Source: Oceanospirillum sp048265165 (GTDB lineage Bacteria > Pseudomonadota > Gammaproteobacteria > Pseudomonadales > Halomonadaceae). From it: a stretch of DNA of 64,000 nucleotides. Under the pieces are notes generated by a model that saw only the letters and a program-made list of their open reading frames with translations, was not told where the DNA came from and made no database searches. The position numbers and the translations under genes were made by a program. Within the stretch, counting starts at the first letter, position 1. Every line of letters begins with the position of its first letter. This document shows positions 9,174 to 18,800 of this stretch, piece after piece. Location of the stretch: NCBI RefSeq assembly GCF_048265165.1, contig NZ_JBLXCD010000001.1, positions 764,184 to 828,183 on the forward strand, in the 5' to 3' direction.

Positions 9174-9737
9174 ATGCCCAAAACGATATTCACCACTCCC
9201 ATTGTCTCTCATCTGTTATACGGGATATCAGTGCTTGTACTGAAGCTAGCAGGCTGGCAAGTGGTTGCAAACACACACAAAACCCCGGAAAAAGCCGTAT
9301 TTGTTGCAGCACCCCACACCACCAACTGGGATTTGCCTTACGCTCTGATGCTGGCTTTTAAGTTGAAGCTCCCAATCTATTGGATGGGGAAAACATCTAT
9401 TTTCAGATTTCCTTTTGGCGGACTGATGCGTTGGCTTGGGGGCATTCCCGTCGAACGAACACGCTCAACCAACCTCGTGGATACAATGATTGATCGCTTC
9501 AAAACCGAAAAACAGCTATTGATCGTTATCGCACCAGAGGGCACCCGGAAAAAGGTCAGTGAATGGAAAAGTGGCTTTTATCATATCGCTTGTGGAGCCA
9601 ACGTTCCCTTACTACTGGGCTTTATCGACTACCCTAACAGACGGGGAGGTATTGGCTTGGTTTTTCATGCATCCGGCGACTACGACAAAGACCTGAAAGA
9701 GATCAAAGCTTTTTACGCCCCCTTCAGAGGTAAATAG
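9174..9737 (+). CDS. PlsC-like 1-acyl-glycerol-3-phosphate acyltransferase family protein
   Basis: 187 residues. The HX4D acyltransferase motif is present as PHTTNWD near residue 42, the substrate-binding segment as GGIPVERTRS and the EGTR motif as APEGTRKK, in the correct order. A hydrophobic N-terminus (about residues 8-26) would associate it with the inner membrane. Such short PlsC-fold enzymes transfer acyl groups to lysophospholipids or related acceptors; the substrate is not predictable. The gene stands alone, divergent from ndh. Its last codons, including the stop, are part of a three-copy tandem repeat described separately. Confidence 0.8.
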   Translation: MPKTIFTTPIVSHLLYGISVLVLKLAGWQVVANTHKTPEKAVFVAAPHTTNWDLPYALMLAFKLKLPIYWMGKTSIFRFPFGGLMRWLGGIPVERTRSTNLVDTMIDRFKTEKQLLIVIAPEGTRKKVSEWKSGFYHIACGANVPLLLGFIDYPNRRGGIGLVFHASGDYDKDLKEIKAFYAPFRGK

Positions 9738-9785
9738 GCACGTCAGAGGTGAATAGGTACGGCCAGAGGTAAGTAGGTGCAGCCG
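9725..9785 (+). repeat. Three-copy 19-20 bp tandem repeat spanning a stop codon
   Basis: The sequence CAGAGGTAAATAGG and its near copies start at 9725, 9744 and 9764. Each copy would encode Arg-Gly-Lys/Glu followed by a TAG stop, so the 3' end of the acyltransferase gene has been duplicated twice beyond its own stop. Confidence 0.75.
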
Positions 9786-9790
9786 GAAAC

Positions 9791-10474
9791 TCAGGCGCTG
9801 CGCTGGTGATTAAGAGTTAAACGCCGTTTAAAACGATACAGGCGATAGATAAGTGCCAGTATCAGGCAAAGCAACACGGGTAACAACAAGGCAAAAAAGT
9901 GAAAGTGTTCAAACAGTAATCCCCCGGCAGTACCGCCGGATATAAACCCTGCAATCAAGAGTAAAAACAGTATCGCCTTACGTTTATCAAACCCTCGCCT
10001 TTTAAGCCCCTGACCCAGCATGATCCCAAGGTCGGTGACAATTCCTGACATGTGCGTTGTGCGCACAACAGCGCCGCTATAGGTGGTCGCAAGGGCGTTC
10101 TGTAAACCACAGGCAGCAGACGCCAGATAATGGCCATAAAGCTGCCCTTCATTCAGAAACCAAAGTGTTGCTAGCAGAAATAAAGCTTCGATCAAAAGAA
10201 GGGAGTCATAGTGCCGGCCCAATTTCAGAGAGTTATCATTCAGCAGCAAGCCGGAAAGTGTTGCGCCTAAAAGAAAGCTAACAATCACTCCGGCCAGATG
10301 TAAAGCATCCAGAGGGGAGTCTGCCAACAACGTGCCTAGCAGAGTCGCTGTTCCCGACACATGGGACACGGCCTGATGCTTAAAACCCAGCAAGCCAACG
10401 GCATTAACAGAACCGGCAATAAAAGCCAGTACAAAAGCACCAGCTTCTACCCATTTAGGTAATCGAGAGATCAA
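9791..10474 (-). CDS. YoaK/DUF1275 family membrane protein
   Basis: 227 residues and strongly hydrophobic, with six or seven predicted membrane segments. Family-typical features are GSVNAVGLLGF near the N-terminus, VSHVSGTATLLG, and the loop VRTTHMSGIVTDLGIMLG in the middle. DUF1275 proteins are widespread inner-membrane proteins without a settled biochemical role; a transporter-like function is often supposed. The gene is convergent with the acyltransferase, separated only by the tandem repeat. A polybasic tail (RLYRFKRRL) follows the last membrane segment. Confidence 0.75.
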   Translation of the reverse strand: MISRLPKWVEAGAFVLAFIAGSVNAVGLLGFKHQAVSHVSGTATLLGTLLADSPLDALHLAGVIVSFLLGATLSGLLLNDNSLKLGRHYDSLLLIEALFLLATLWFLNEGQLYGHYLASAACGLQNALATTYSGAVVRTTHMSGIVTDLGIMLGQGLKRRGFDKRKAILFLLLIAGFISGGTAGGLLFEHFHFFALLLPVLLCLILALIYRLYRFKRRLTLNHQRSA

Positions 10475-10559
10475 AGCATTTCACCTGAAAAGACGTCAAA
10501 CCGAAAAATATCAGATAATAATTGACTTAATAAGTGACACAAAGAGTTACGCAGTTCTG

Positions 10560-11681
10560 CTAAACCTCCAGAGAGGCTGCCAGTTTGTTATCTTCAAAAG
10601 ATGCTGCAAAAACCCTATTACGACCCGCTTTTTTCGCGGCATACATAAGCTGATCTGCACGGGCCAAGAGATCTTCCCACTCTTCACCAGTAACGCACTC
10701 CGCAACACCGGCACTAAAGGTTACTCCTCCCTTCTCCGGCTGAGTACTCTGCAGCTCCAACGCCAGCTTTTGTATCTCTGACAAAGTCATGGCCTCAGAC
10801 ATGGGCAGAATCAAGACAAACTCCTCACCGCCCAACCGAACCGCTAACCCTTTATTAGTCAGAGCCAGATGGTTCAGCAACTTCGCAAAGTGGCAAAGCA
10901 CCTCATCGCCGTAACTGTGTCCGTAACGATCATTCAATGCCTTGAAATGGTCAAGGTCAAGGATCGTCTGGGTAAAGAGTGCTCCGGAGCGCTCCAGCTT
11001 ATCCATATAGCGATCCATTCCCCGCCGATTATGTAGCCCGGTCAAGGGATCCAGTTCTGAAAGATTGCGCAGCTGATCAGCCAGATACTCGGCCTTATCC
11101 CGCTCTAACCGGTAGCGACGGGAGTATGTCCTCATCATAATCAACAACAGAAACGCGGTCACCACAAAGCTAAAGCTTAAATCCAAAGCCCTGGCAAGAT
11201 CACTGGGGTAGGCATAGATCAGATCAGGACGTATCAGATCCAGCCACACCATAAGCAAAGGAAGTAGAATAATCAGGGCGATCCCCACTTTCAGGTAGAT
11301 GCCAAAATCACGAAACGCAACGCAGATATAACCCAAAACACACAGGTTTAGAAAATAGGTAGGCCCAGCCAATCCGGCGTTATAGATCCAATTCATCGGC
11401 AATGCGATTAATATCAGGAAAAACATAAAGGCAAGGGCCATTCGCTGATATTCGTTTCGGAAACGGGACCGGAACCAGATCCACATAATCAGTAGAAAAA
11501 AACCGAACTGCGCATAGGACAGAATCACATCCGCAGTCTGAAAAACAAAGTTAAAAATACTACAGGCAAGATAACTAAAACCACCAACCAGTAGCACCGC
11601 ATGATGCGTATGTTGGTAAGGGGATAATTTGCTGCCCAATAAAAAATACAGCAGCTGGTCAATATGCTCTTTTACTTGCAT
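10560..11681 (-). CDS. Membrane-bound diguanylate cyclase (GGDEF)
   Basis: 373 residues. The N-terminal half carries six closely spaced membrane segments (about residues 25-200) with very short loops, a membrane-embedded sensor of the kind seen in many DGCs. After a coiled coil (about 200-215) comes a GGDEF domain with SELDPLTGLHNRRGMDRY at its start and RLGGEEFVLILP at the active site. The I-site RxxD nine residues upstream is not present (TNKG instead), so feedback inhibition may be absent. The domain ends in the usual AGRNR. It is predicted to make c-di-GMP at the inner membrane; the signal is unknown. Confidence 0.88.
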   Translation of the reverse strand: MQVKEHIDQLLYFLLGSKLSPYQHTHHAVLLVGGFSYLACSIFNFVFQTADVILSYAQFGFFLLIMWIWFRSRFRNEYQRMALAFMFFLILIALPMNWIYNAGLAGPTYFLNLCVLGYICVAFRDFGIYLKVGIALIILLPLLMVWLDLIRPDLIYAYPSDLARALDLSFSFVVTAFLLLIMMRTYSRRYRLERDKAEYLADQLRNLSELDPLTGLHNRRGMDRYMDKLERSGALFTQTILDLDHFKALNDRYGHSYGDEVLCHFAKLLNHLALTNKGLAVRLGGEEFVLILPMSEAMTLSEIQKLALELQSTQPEKGGVTFSAGVAECVTGEEWEDLLARADQLMYAAKKAGRNRVFAASFEDNKLAASLEV

Positions 11682-11774
11682 GGGGACATCTAGCTTCTCA
11701 AGGGGAGGCTCGGCGGGCCGTCAAAAGAGTCTAACCCGCTGGGAATAAGGTTAGTAGTCAATAAATTCCTGACG

Positions 11775-11945
11775 TCAGAATTTGTCAGAATCCGGCAACG
11801 GCTGCTCAGCAGCTTTAGCCCTAAGATCCTTTAAAACAACTTCCAGCGCCAACTCAGCAGTGTGATTATCAATACCATTCGTTTCCAGCAGTTCAATCAG
11901 ATCCACCGCCAGCTTAATATGATCCGGTGCCGTTTCAAGGGGCAT
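11775..11945 (-). CDS. Small DUF2496/YbaM-like protein
   Basis: 56 residues. It begins MPLETAPDHIKLAVDLIELL, very close to the family pattern of E. coli YbaM (DUF2496), and continues as two short amphipathic helices. An AGGA ribosome-binding site lies 6-7 bases before the ATG. Length matches the family, whose function is unknown. It stands alone on the minus strand between the GGDEF gene and the exaC terminator. Confidence 0.7.
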   Translation of the reverse strand: MPLETAPDHIKLAVDLIELLETNGIDNHTAELALEVVLKDLRAKAAEQPLPDSDKF

Positions 11946-12035
11946 AATTTTTCCTGCTTAGTAAAAAACAGGCGGTATCATACAATCCCTTCACCTCTGC
12001 TGAAAAGCGACTATTTGCACAAAGTTCCGGCAAAA

Positions 12036-12063
12036 AAAATGCCCTCCGAAACCGGAAGGCATT
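12036..12063 (-). terminator. Intrinsic terminator
   Basis: Stem AATGCCnTCCG / CGGAAGGCATT with a short loop, followed on the minus strand by a run of T (the plus strand shows eight A). It ends transcription of the upstream minus-strand gene exaC. Confidence 0.7.
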
Positions 12064-12116
12064 TCAATCAGTCAGCCAGAAATTGACAAAAAAAGCACAA
12101 GGAATACTAACATCCA

Positions 12117-12155
12117 GGACCTTAGCCATAGGAAATAATCCTATAGGCTAAGGTC
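12117..12155. other. Long inverted repeat just after exaC
   Basis: Arms GACCTTAGCC(T/A)TAGGA and its complement, about 16 bp with one mismatch and a five-base loop, end 11 bases from the exaC stop. There is no T-run beside it, so it is either an mRNA 3'-end stabiliser or part of the terminator region. Confidence 0.55.
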
Positions 12156-12165
12156 AGCTTCAGGC

Positions 12166-13683
12166 TTAGAAGAAACCCATAGGGTTGATATCGTAACTGA
12201 CCAGCAGATTCTTGGTCTGCTGGTAGTGATCCAACATCATCTTATGGTTCTCACGGCCGACACCGGATTTCTTATAACCACCAAAGGCAGCATGGGCTGG
12301 GTAGTGGTGATAGCAGTTAGTCCATACACGTCCTGCCTCAATGCCGCGCCCCATGCGATAGGACAGATTCATATCCCGGGTCCAGACACCGGCTCCCAAA
12401 CCAAACTCGGAGTCATTGGCGATCGCCAGCGCTTCGGCTTCATCTTTAAAGGTTGTGACCGAAACCACGGGGCCAAAAATCTCCTCCTGGAATACCCGCA
12501 TATCGTTGGTGCCTTTCAGCAGGGTCGGCTGAATATAATAGCCTCCGATCTCATCGCTGAGAGCTTCTTTATCGCCACCGACCAGTACTTCAGCACCCTC
12601 TTTACGACCGATATCCAGGTAGCTCAGAATTTTATCGTACTGTTCCTGTGACGCCTGAGCACCCACCATTACCTCGGTATCCAGTGGGTTACCCCGTTTA
12701 ATCTGACCAATCCGTTCGATTACTTTACCAATGAAGGCGTCGTATATATCCTCCTGAATCAGCATACGGGACGGGCAGGTACACACCTCTCCCTGATTGA
12801 AAAACGCCAATACACTGCCTTCAATACATTTGCTGACGAACTCGTCCTCTTGGTCCAGCACATCATTGAAGAAGATATTCGGAGACTTCCCTCCCAGCTC
12901 AACAGTGGATGGAATAATATTCTCAGCGGCACACTTCAGAATATGAGCTCCCACAGGGGTAGAGCCGGTAAACGCGATCTTTGCAATACGCGTCGAGGTT
13001 GCCAGTGCCTGACCGGCTTCTGCGCCAAAGCCATTAACAATATTCAGAATACCGGCGGGCAGCAGATCCTGTATGGTTTCCATCAGAACCAGAATAGATG
13101 CCGGTGTCTGCTCAGCAGGTTTCAGAACAATACAGTTACCTGCTGCCAGGGCCGGGGCAATTTTCCAGGCGGCCATAAGCAGCGGAAAGTTCCAGGGAAT
13201 AATCTGCCCTACAACGCCTAAAGGCTCGTGGAAGTGGTAGGCCACTGTGTTTTGATCTATCTCTCCGATAGAACCTTCCTGAGCACGAATACAGCCTGCA
13301 AAATAGCGGAAATGGTCGACAGCCAGAGGGACATCTGCAGCCAATGTTTCTCGCACGGCTTTACCGTTATCGTAAGTTTCTGCTACAGCAATTTTTTCCA
13401 GATTGGCTTCAATCCGGTCGGCAATTTTCAGCAACAGATTCGAGCGCTCTGTTACTGACGTTTTACCCCAGGCGTCCTTCGCTGCATGGGCTGCATCCAC
13501 TGCCAGATCAATATCTTCAGCAGTCGATCGGGGAATTTCACAGATAACTTCGCCGTTAACCGGTGATGTATTTTTAAAATATTCGCCCTTCACAGGGGCA
13601 ACCCATTCACCACCGATAAAGTTACCATAACGCTCTCTGAAATTAACAACTGAGCCTGTTGTTCCAGGTTGTGCATAGATCAT
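12166..13683 (-). CDS. exaC: NAD-dependent (acet)aldehyde dehydrogenase, ExaC/AldB type
   Basis: 505 residues, the length of Pseudomonas ExaC, with the same N-terminal pattern (MIYAQPGTTGSVV, RYGNFIGGEW). The catalytic cysteine is in FFNQGEVCTCPSR, the general-base glutamate in TVELGGKSPNIFF, and the NAD-binding Gly motif in AFTGSTPVGAHI. The enzyme should oxidise acetaldehyde and similar aldehydes to acids in the cytoplasm, as the second step of ethanol use. An ErdR-like regulator, the family that controls ethanol and acetate genes in Pseudomonas, lies 1.4 kb away. The upstream intergenic region has a cluster of palindromic motifs. No quinoprotein alcohol dehydrogenase is in the window. Confidence 0.88.
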   Translation of the reverse strand: MIYAQPGTTGSVVNFRERYGNFIGGEWVAPVKGEYFKNTSPVNGEVICEIPRSTAEDIDLAVDAAHAAKDAWGKTSVTERSNLLLKIADRIEANLEKIAVAETYDNGKAVRETLAADVPLAVDHFRYFAGCIRAQEGSIGEIDQNTVAYHFHEPLGVVGQIIPWNFPLLMAAWKIAPALAAGNCIVLKPAEQTPASILVLMETIQDLLPAGILNIVNGFGAEAGQALATSTRIAKIAFTGSTPVGAHILKCAAENIIPSTVELGGKSPNIFFNDVLDQEDEFVSKCIEGSVLAFFNQGEVCTCPSRMLIQEDIYDAFIGKVIERIGQIKRGNPLDTEVMVGAQASQEQYDKILSYLDIGRKEGAEVLVGGDKEALSDEIGGYYIQPTLLKGTNDMRVFQEEIFGPVVSVTTFKDEAEALAIANDSEFGLGAGVWTRDMNLSYRMGRGIEAGRVWTNCYHHYPAHAAFGGYKKSGVGRENHKMMLDHYQQTKNLLVSYDINPMGFF

Positions 13684-13861
13684 ACTAATCGCCTCTTTTG
13701 TTGTTGTCGTTAAGGGGAACTTTCGGACAAAAGAACACCCTTAGGCATAGCAAACAATGAAGATGGCGGAGCCAAGTGAAATACATCCGGTCAACCTGAT
13801 GAGCTACCTGCTCCGACTCACTATGAGTCCATAATGGTTGATTACAACAAGTCACAACATG

Positions 13862-13949
13862 GCACTTTAGAGGCTAAAAAGTAGTACTTTAGTACTGGTT
13901 TTAAAAGTAACGCATCATTTGCCACTACAGAAAAACAGGACTAAAGTGC
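13862..13949. promoter_or_regulatory. Cluster of ACTAAAGT-type motifs between exaC and the GST gene
   Basis: The 406-base non-coding stretch 13684-14089 holds three related sites: GCACTTTAG at 13862-13870, the full palindrome AGTACTTTAGTACT at 13883-13896 and ACTAAAGTGC at 13940-13949. A fourth, weaker ACTAAAG lies at 14011-14017. The arrangement between divergent genes suggests a regulator site; the nearby ErdR-like regulator is the obvious candidate, but this is inference. Confidence 0.45.
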
Positions 13950-14089
13950 TTTCCTGTAAAACTAATAAACCGGTGAATGGAACAAACCAGCAGCCTGTTC
14001 TTAAAGGATGACTAAAGGGTTTATCAAAAAAGATCATTCATGGCGCTTTCGAGTATTAATGCGCCCAGACTATTTAGGAGCTAACCCCG

Positions 14090-14668
14090 ATGAAACTGGT
14101 AGGATCCCACCCATCCCCCTATGTTCGACGCCTACGTCTCTGGCTTGAAGGTCATCAATACGATTTTTTACCTTTGGATATCTATAGCGAAGCTGGCCGA
14201 GCTGAGCTGGAAACCTACACCCCTGCCATGAAAGTCCCCATGCTGGTAGACAATGAACACTCGGTTTATGACTCCCGCATTATCCATCGCTATCTGAATG
14301 AAAAACTGAAGAAAGAGAGCCTTAGCTGGGAAGATGAAAACCTAATGACTCTGATCGACAGCATGCAGGAGTCCTTTATTATTCTTCTTATGAGTAAACG
14401 CTCGGGCATCGATACCTCAGATGACCGCCTGATTCTTAATCTGCAGAAAGAGCGCATCGCCCGCACTATGCCTGTTTTAGAGCAAGCCACCAAAGATGGA
14501 GACTTCAGTGAGTGGCGCTACCCTGCCATCTGCCTGTTCGCCCTGCTGGATTGGATATTGTTCCGTGAGCTCTTCACTCTTGATGAGTATCCGGCTCTGG
14601 CAGCTTTTTATACCGCTCAGTTGGATAAGAATCTTGTGCAGGAAACAGACCCTAGAGCAACCCACTAA
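14090..14668 (+). CDS. Glutathione S-transferase family protein
   Basis: 192 residues. The thioredoxin-like N-terminal domain (about 1-75) contains GSHPSPYVRRLRLWLE with a candidate catalytic Ser9, the cis-Pro region MKVPMLVDN and the glutathione-gamma-glutamyl motif VYDSRIIHRYL. An all-helical C-terminal domain follows. The protein is cytosolic and may conjugate glutathione or act as a non-catalytic SspA-like protein; the substrate is unknown. An AGGAG site lies 12 bases upstream of the ATG. The gene is divergent from exaC. Confidence 0.8.
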   Translation: MKLVGSHPSPYVRRLRLWLEGHQYDFLPLDIYSEAGRAELETYTPAMKVPMLVDNEHSVYDSRIIHRYLNEKLKKESLSWEDENLMTLIDSMQESFIILLMSKRSGIDTSDDRLILNLQKERIARTMPVLEQATKDGDFSEWRYPAICLFALLDWILFRELFTLDEYPALAAFYTAQLDKNLVQETDPRATH

Positions 14669-14712
14669 TCCATAGCAGAGCCAATCTACGGAGAAAAACT
14701 GGGAACAAAAAA

Positions 14713-14775
14713 GGCCGGCAAATGCCGGCCAACAAAAAGGGTGGGAACCCCAGAACAACAAGCACACTGCTTGTT
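14713..14775 (-). ncRNA. Candidate minus-strand small RNA with terminator
   Basis: The 381-base non-coding stretch 14669-15049 contains three stacked hairpins when read on the minus strand: AACAAGCA/TGCTTGTT with a 3-base loop (14757-14775), a short GGGT/ACCC hairpin (14739-14750), and GGCCGGCA/TGCCGGCC (14713-14730). The last is followed on the minus strand by six T, a textbook intrinsic terminator. No minus-strand gene lies upstream of it, so a short non-coding transcript is the simplest reading. The 5' end and promoter are not determined, and no known RNA family was recognised. Confidence 0.35.
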
Positions 14776-15049
14776 CAGGATGCCAAGAGACAAACATCAT
14801 AAGTACATCAAATGTAGACTATATTTACACCACCGCCAAAAAATTTCCGCCATATCGTCCTGATTTCAAGCACGCCTTACTTTTGTAGTATGCACAAAAC
14901 CTAACGCAAGGTTCATTATTGACAGGCATTAATCCAATTAAAATGTCTGAAGCACCTGTTTAAAACTCTTAAGATGTCCGGTTAAAGCATATGAAAGTAC
15001 GGCTATCACATCTAACGGCAGAGAAAGTAAGCAGATAAAAGGGTTAACT

Positions 15050-15739
15050 ATGTACAAAATTGTAACGGCCGACGACCACCCCATGTTTCGGGAGGCTATC
15101 GCCAGCGTTGTACGTAACAGCTATCCGGAGAGTGAAATTCTGGAAGCCTGCAACTTGGATGAGACCTTTACACTGGTCACCCATGAGGCTGACATAGATC
15201 TTGTTCTGCTTGATCTTAATATGGATGGTATGAACGGTTTCCAGGGGTTAATGCGTTTACGGGAAGCGGTACCATCAACACCTATTGCCATTGTGTCAGC
15301 GGAAGATAACAAGAAGGTCGTACTACAGGCTATTACTTTTGGAGCGGTAGGCTTTATTACCAAATCATCACCTCGCCAGCAGATGCATAAGGCACTAGAA
15401 CACATTCTCAATGGTAATGTTTATCTGCCATCCGATATTATCCGGGGAGATAGCTGCATCGATAAAAAGCTGTCTGGGGCTCAGGCACGGCATCAGCAAC
15501 GCCAGACAGAGTCTATTAATCCTGTTCTGCTTTCTTCTTTAACCCGGCGACAGATCATTGTTCTGCAGCATATGGCAGAGGGCGAGTCGAACAAACAGAT
15601 CGCCTACACACTCTCCATTGCAGAAACGACCGTCAAGGCTCATGTCTCTGCAATTCTGCGCAAACTGGGCGTAAAAAACCGAATTCAGGCTGTTATCGCT
15701 GCCCGGGATATCGACTTCTCTGAGCTATCCCGATGTTAA
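15050..15739 (+). CDS. erdR: ErdR/CrbR-like LuxR-family response regulator
   Basis: 229 residues. The receiver domain (1-120) has the acidic pair in TADDHPMFREA, phospho-Asp in LVLLDLNMDGMNG, and the conserved Lys in GFITKSSP. The linker is followed by a LuxR-type HTH (about 165-225: LTRRQIIVLQHMAEGESNKQIA, with AETTVKAHVSAILRKLGV). The pattern ITFGAVGFITKSSPR and NGNVYLPSDIIR resembles the ErdR/CrbR group that activates acetyl-CoA synthetase and ethanol-oxidation genes. The nearby exaC supports this. Its cognate kinase is normally a CrbS-type transporter-kinase, which is not in the window. The gene is convergent with the two hybrid kinases. Confidence 0.75.
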   Translation: MYKIVTADDHPMFREAIASVVRNSYPESEILEACNLDETFTLVTHEADIDLVLLDLNMDGMNGFQGLMRLREAVPSTPIAIVSAEDNKKVVLQAITFGAVGFITKSSPRQQMHKALEHILNGNVYLPSDIIRGDSCIDKKLSGAQARHQQRQTESINPVLLSSLTRRQIIVLQHMAEGESNKQIAYTLSIAETTVKAHVSAILRKLGVKNRIQAVIAARDIDFSELSRC

Positions 15740-15804
15740 TGCCCCACCGGAAAAGTAAAAACTCCGGATAACACTCATAAAGCGGCCACTCGAACACTCT
15801 GAGA

Positions 15805-18800
15805 TCAAACCATCACAACCTGGTTTCGCCCCTGGTTTTTAGCAAGGTATAGAGCCTGATCAACCTGTGCCAATAGCATTTCAGCAGACTCATTGGTAAT
15901 ACACTTAGAAAAACCACCCAAGCTAGCCGTCACAACGTCAGCCACGGGAGAAAACTCATGCGCTACAGCCATCGACTCAACAGCCTTACGCATCTCCTCG
16001 GCAATTTGCCTTACTCCCGCCAGATCAGTCTCCGGCAGAATGGCAATAAACTCTTCACCTCCATAACGGGCAAAAAGATCCCCCGGGCGATTAACGACAC
16101 GCCTCAACACAGTCGCCACCTTAACCAGACACTCATCACCTTTGCCGTGACCGTAGTTATCGTTGAAAGATTTAAAATGATCAATATCCAGCATCACAAG
16201 CCCTAAGGGTTTATGACTTCTCTGTAAACGCCGGATCTCTGTGCTTAACTTTGTATCAAGATAACGCCGGTTTGCCACTTGAGTCAGCCCATCAATGTTG
16301 GACATATCTTCCAGCATGTCTGACTTCTGTTTCAATATCATATGACTGCGTACCCGGGCTTTCACAATATCCGGGTGATAGGGTTTTGCAATATAGTCCA
16401 CGGCTCCCAGCTGCAAACCTTTTGCTTCATCACTCACCTCATCCAGGGCACTGATAAAAACAATCGGAATACGGCTGGTTCGCGGATTCGCTTTCAGTTG
16501 TCGACAGACATCATAACCATCAATATCAGGCATCATAATATCCAGTAACACCAGATCCGGCGGATGATCGCCCTGGGTAATCGACAGCGCTTTCTGACCA
16601 CTGTTTGCAACCTGAACGACATACTCATCTTTCAACAAGCTGGCAAGAACTTTAACATTGGCTGGAACATCATCAACAATCAACACGGTTTGTTTCTGGT
16701 TCAGCTCCGCTAAGATAGCAGGGTCAGAATTCTGATTAGATGTTGCCGGTTTTTGTACATGCTCACCAGATCGAGCAGCCCTTCCGCCTTCTTCTGTCTC
16801 CAGCCAAGGTTCAAGATGATCAAATAGCTGGTGCTTGGTAAAGGGTTTACCCAGATGGTCATTCATTCCGGCCTGCAGCGCTTTTTCACGATCCTCTATC
16901 AACGCGGCGGCTGTTAGTGCAATAATCGGTATCTCTTTATTAAACTGTCTAATCTCCCGGGTTGTCCGATAACCATCCATGACAGGCATCTGAATATCCA
17001 TCAGAATCAAATCAAACACCTCCCGACGAGCCGCCTCAATCCCCAAACGACCATTATCCGCCACGACAACCTGAAGGTTCATCTGCTCCAGCTGCGCCTG
17101 AACAACCTGCTGATTAATCAGGTTGTCCTCCACGACCAGAATTTTCTGTTGCCGAAAGCACTGGGATTGACTGACATTAAGAGCAGGAGCAAGCCTCGCT
17201 TGTAAAACACCAAGAGCCTCATACAAGCTGGATTGATGCACAGGCTTCGGTAGATACAGAACATTCTCAACACATTCCAGGTCAATCTCAGATCGCTCAT
17301 AAGCTGACACCATTAACATTGCGGGCAAATTCTCACTATGGCCGTTTTGGTGTAACAAATCCTGAATGGACTGCAGAGCAACCAGTCCATTCATTCGAGG
17401 CATATCCCAATCCATCAGAATCAGGTCGTAGAGGCAGTTATCGGAAAGAGCCTGCTCTACCCTCTGTACGGCAATGTCCCCATCCTCTGCTTCAGTGACC
17501 TCAAAACCCCAGGATTGCAACATTTCCCGTAAAACCTGCCGGGCAATGGGTTGGTCATCTACAATTAGGGCCTGACTTGGGTGCGTAGTGCATAGCATCG
17601 GCAGGTGCTGATCTTCAGTCACCGGGGAAAAAGGCAGCTCTAAGTCGAAATAGAAACAACTCCCTTCTCCTGGGGTAGTTTCCAGCTCAATACCCTGCTC
17701 ACTCCCCATCAGAAAAACTAACTTCTGGCTGATAATCAACCCCAAACCAGTTCCGCCATGACGACGGGTGATAGAGTTATCGGCCTGAGAAAAAGCCTGG
17801 AATAAGTGAGCCTGTTGCTCTTGAGTTAAGCCAATACCTGTGTCCTTCAGACTGAATCGTAGCAATGCCGAATCAATTTTTTCATCGAGGACCGTGACTT
17901 CAAGCTCAACCAAACCCTGGTCTGTAAACTTGACCGCATTAGCCATCAGATTCGTCAGGACCTGGGTTAATCTCAGGGAATCACCCTGATATCGATGAGG
18001 TATGTTAGCCGGTAAATTCAGAACCAGCTCCAGTCCCTTCTTACTGCTGGCAAGACCAAATAATGTGGATAATTGCTCAAGAATTTGCTGTAAATTAAAC
18101 GGCTCAGAAAGTATGTTCACTTTGCCAGCTTCAATCTCGGAAAAATCCAGAAGATCATTCACAATACCCAGCAATAACTGACCGGAACTGTGTATCTGCT
18201 GCAGATGACGGTGCACCTCTTCCGAAAGATCAGGTGAGGTCAGCTGGGATTCACTCAGGCCGATAATAGCATTGAGCGGTGTACGAATTTCATGGCTCAT
18301 ATTCGCTAGAAAATCTGACTTAGCCTGATTAGCCTGCTCCGCATTTTCACGGGCTTCGATCAGGTTCTTTTCGGTTTTCTGCCGCTCACGGTACTGCTCT
18401 GTAAGATCAAGAGCTGCGGTTGCAATGTACACAGGCTGTCCATCCCGCCCCTCCATTACAGAGCTGCTCATCAGCATAGGAAAGGTGTAACCATCACAAT
18501 GCTGATGCCAAATTTCTCTGGGTGGGATATGGCCATACTCTTTCAGGTCTGCCATTAATTCATTAACTTGTTCCATCTGCTCTTCAGTATGAAACTGGCT
18601 GGTAAGCTGCCCGACTACATCCTCAGCCTTATAACCGTGAACCTCGGCAAAGAAAGGGTTCACATAGATCACTTTACCATCAAAATCTGAGATGATATTT
18701 CCATAAATTGCATTATCTGCAATCGCTTGAAAGCGCTGACTTTCCTGCTCTGCACTACGGCGCTTACGCATTACGAAAATCAAAGTCAGGACGGCCCCGC

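Noticed and set aside
13859..13875. Sigma54-like sequence TGGCAC-N8-GC
   Set aside because: The GG and GC spacing fits, but the -12 element is poor and the nearest gene in that direction starts more than 200 bases away.
14477..14800. 107-codon minus-strand frame across the end of the GST gene
   Set aside because: Low-complexity Cys/Phe/Trp-rich product overlapping a conserved gene and a terminator hairpin; not protein-like.
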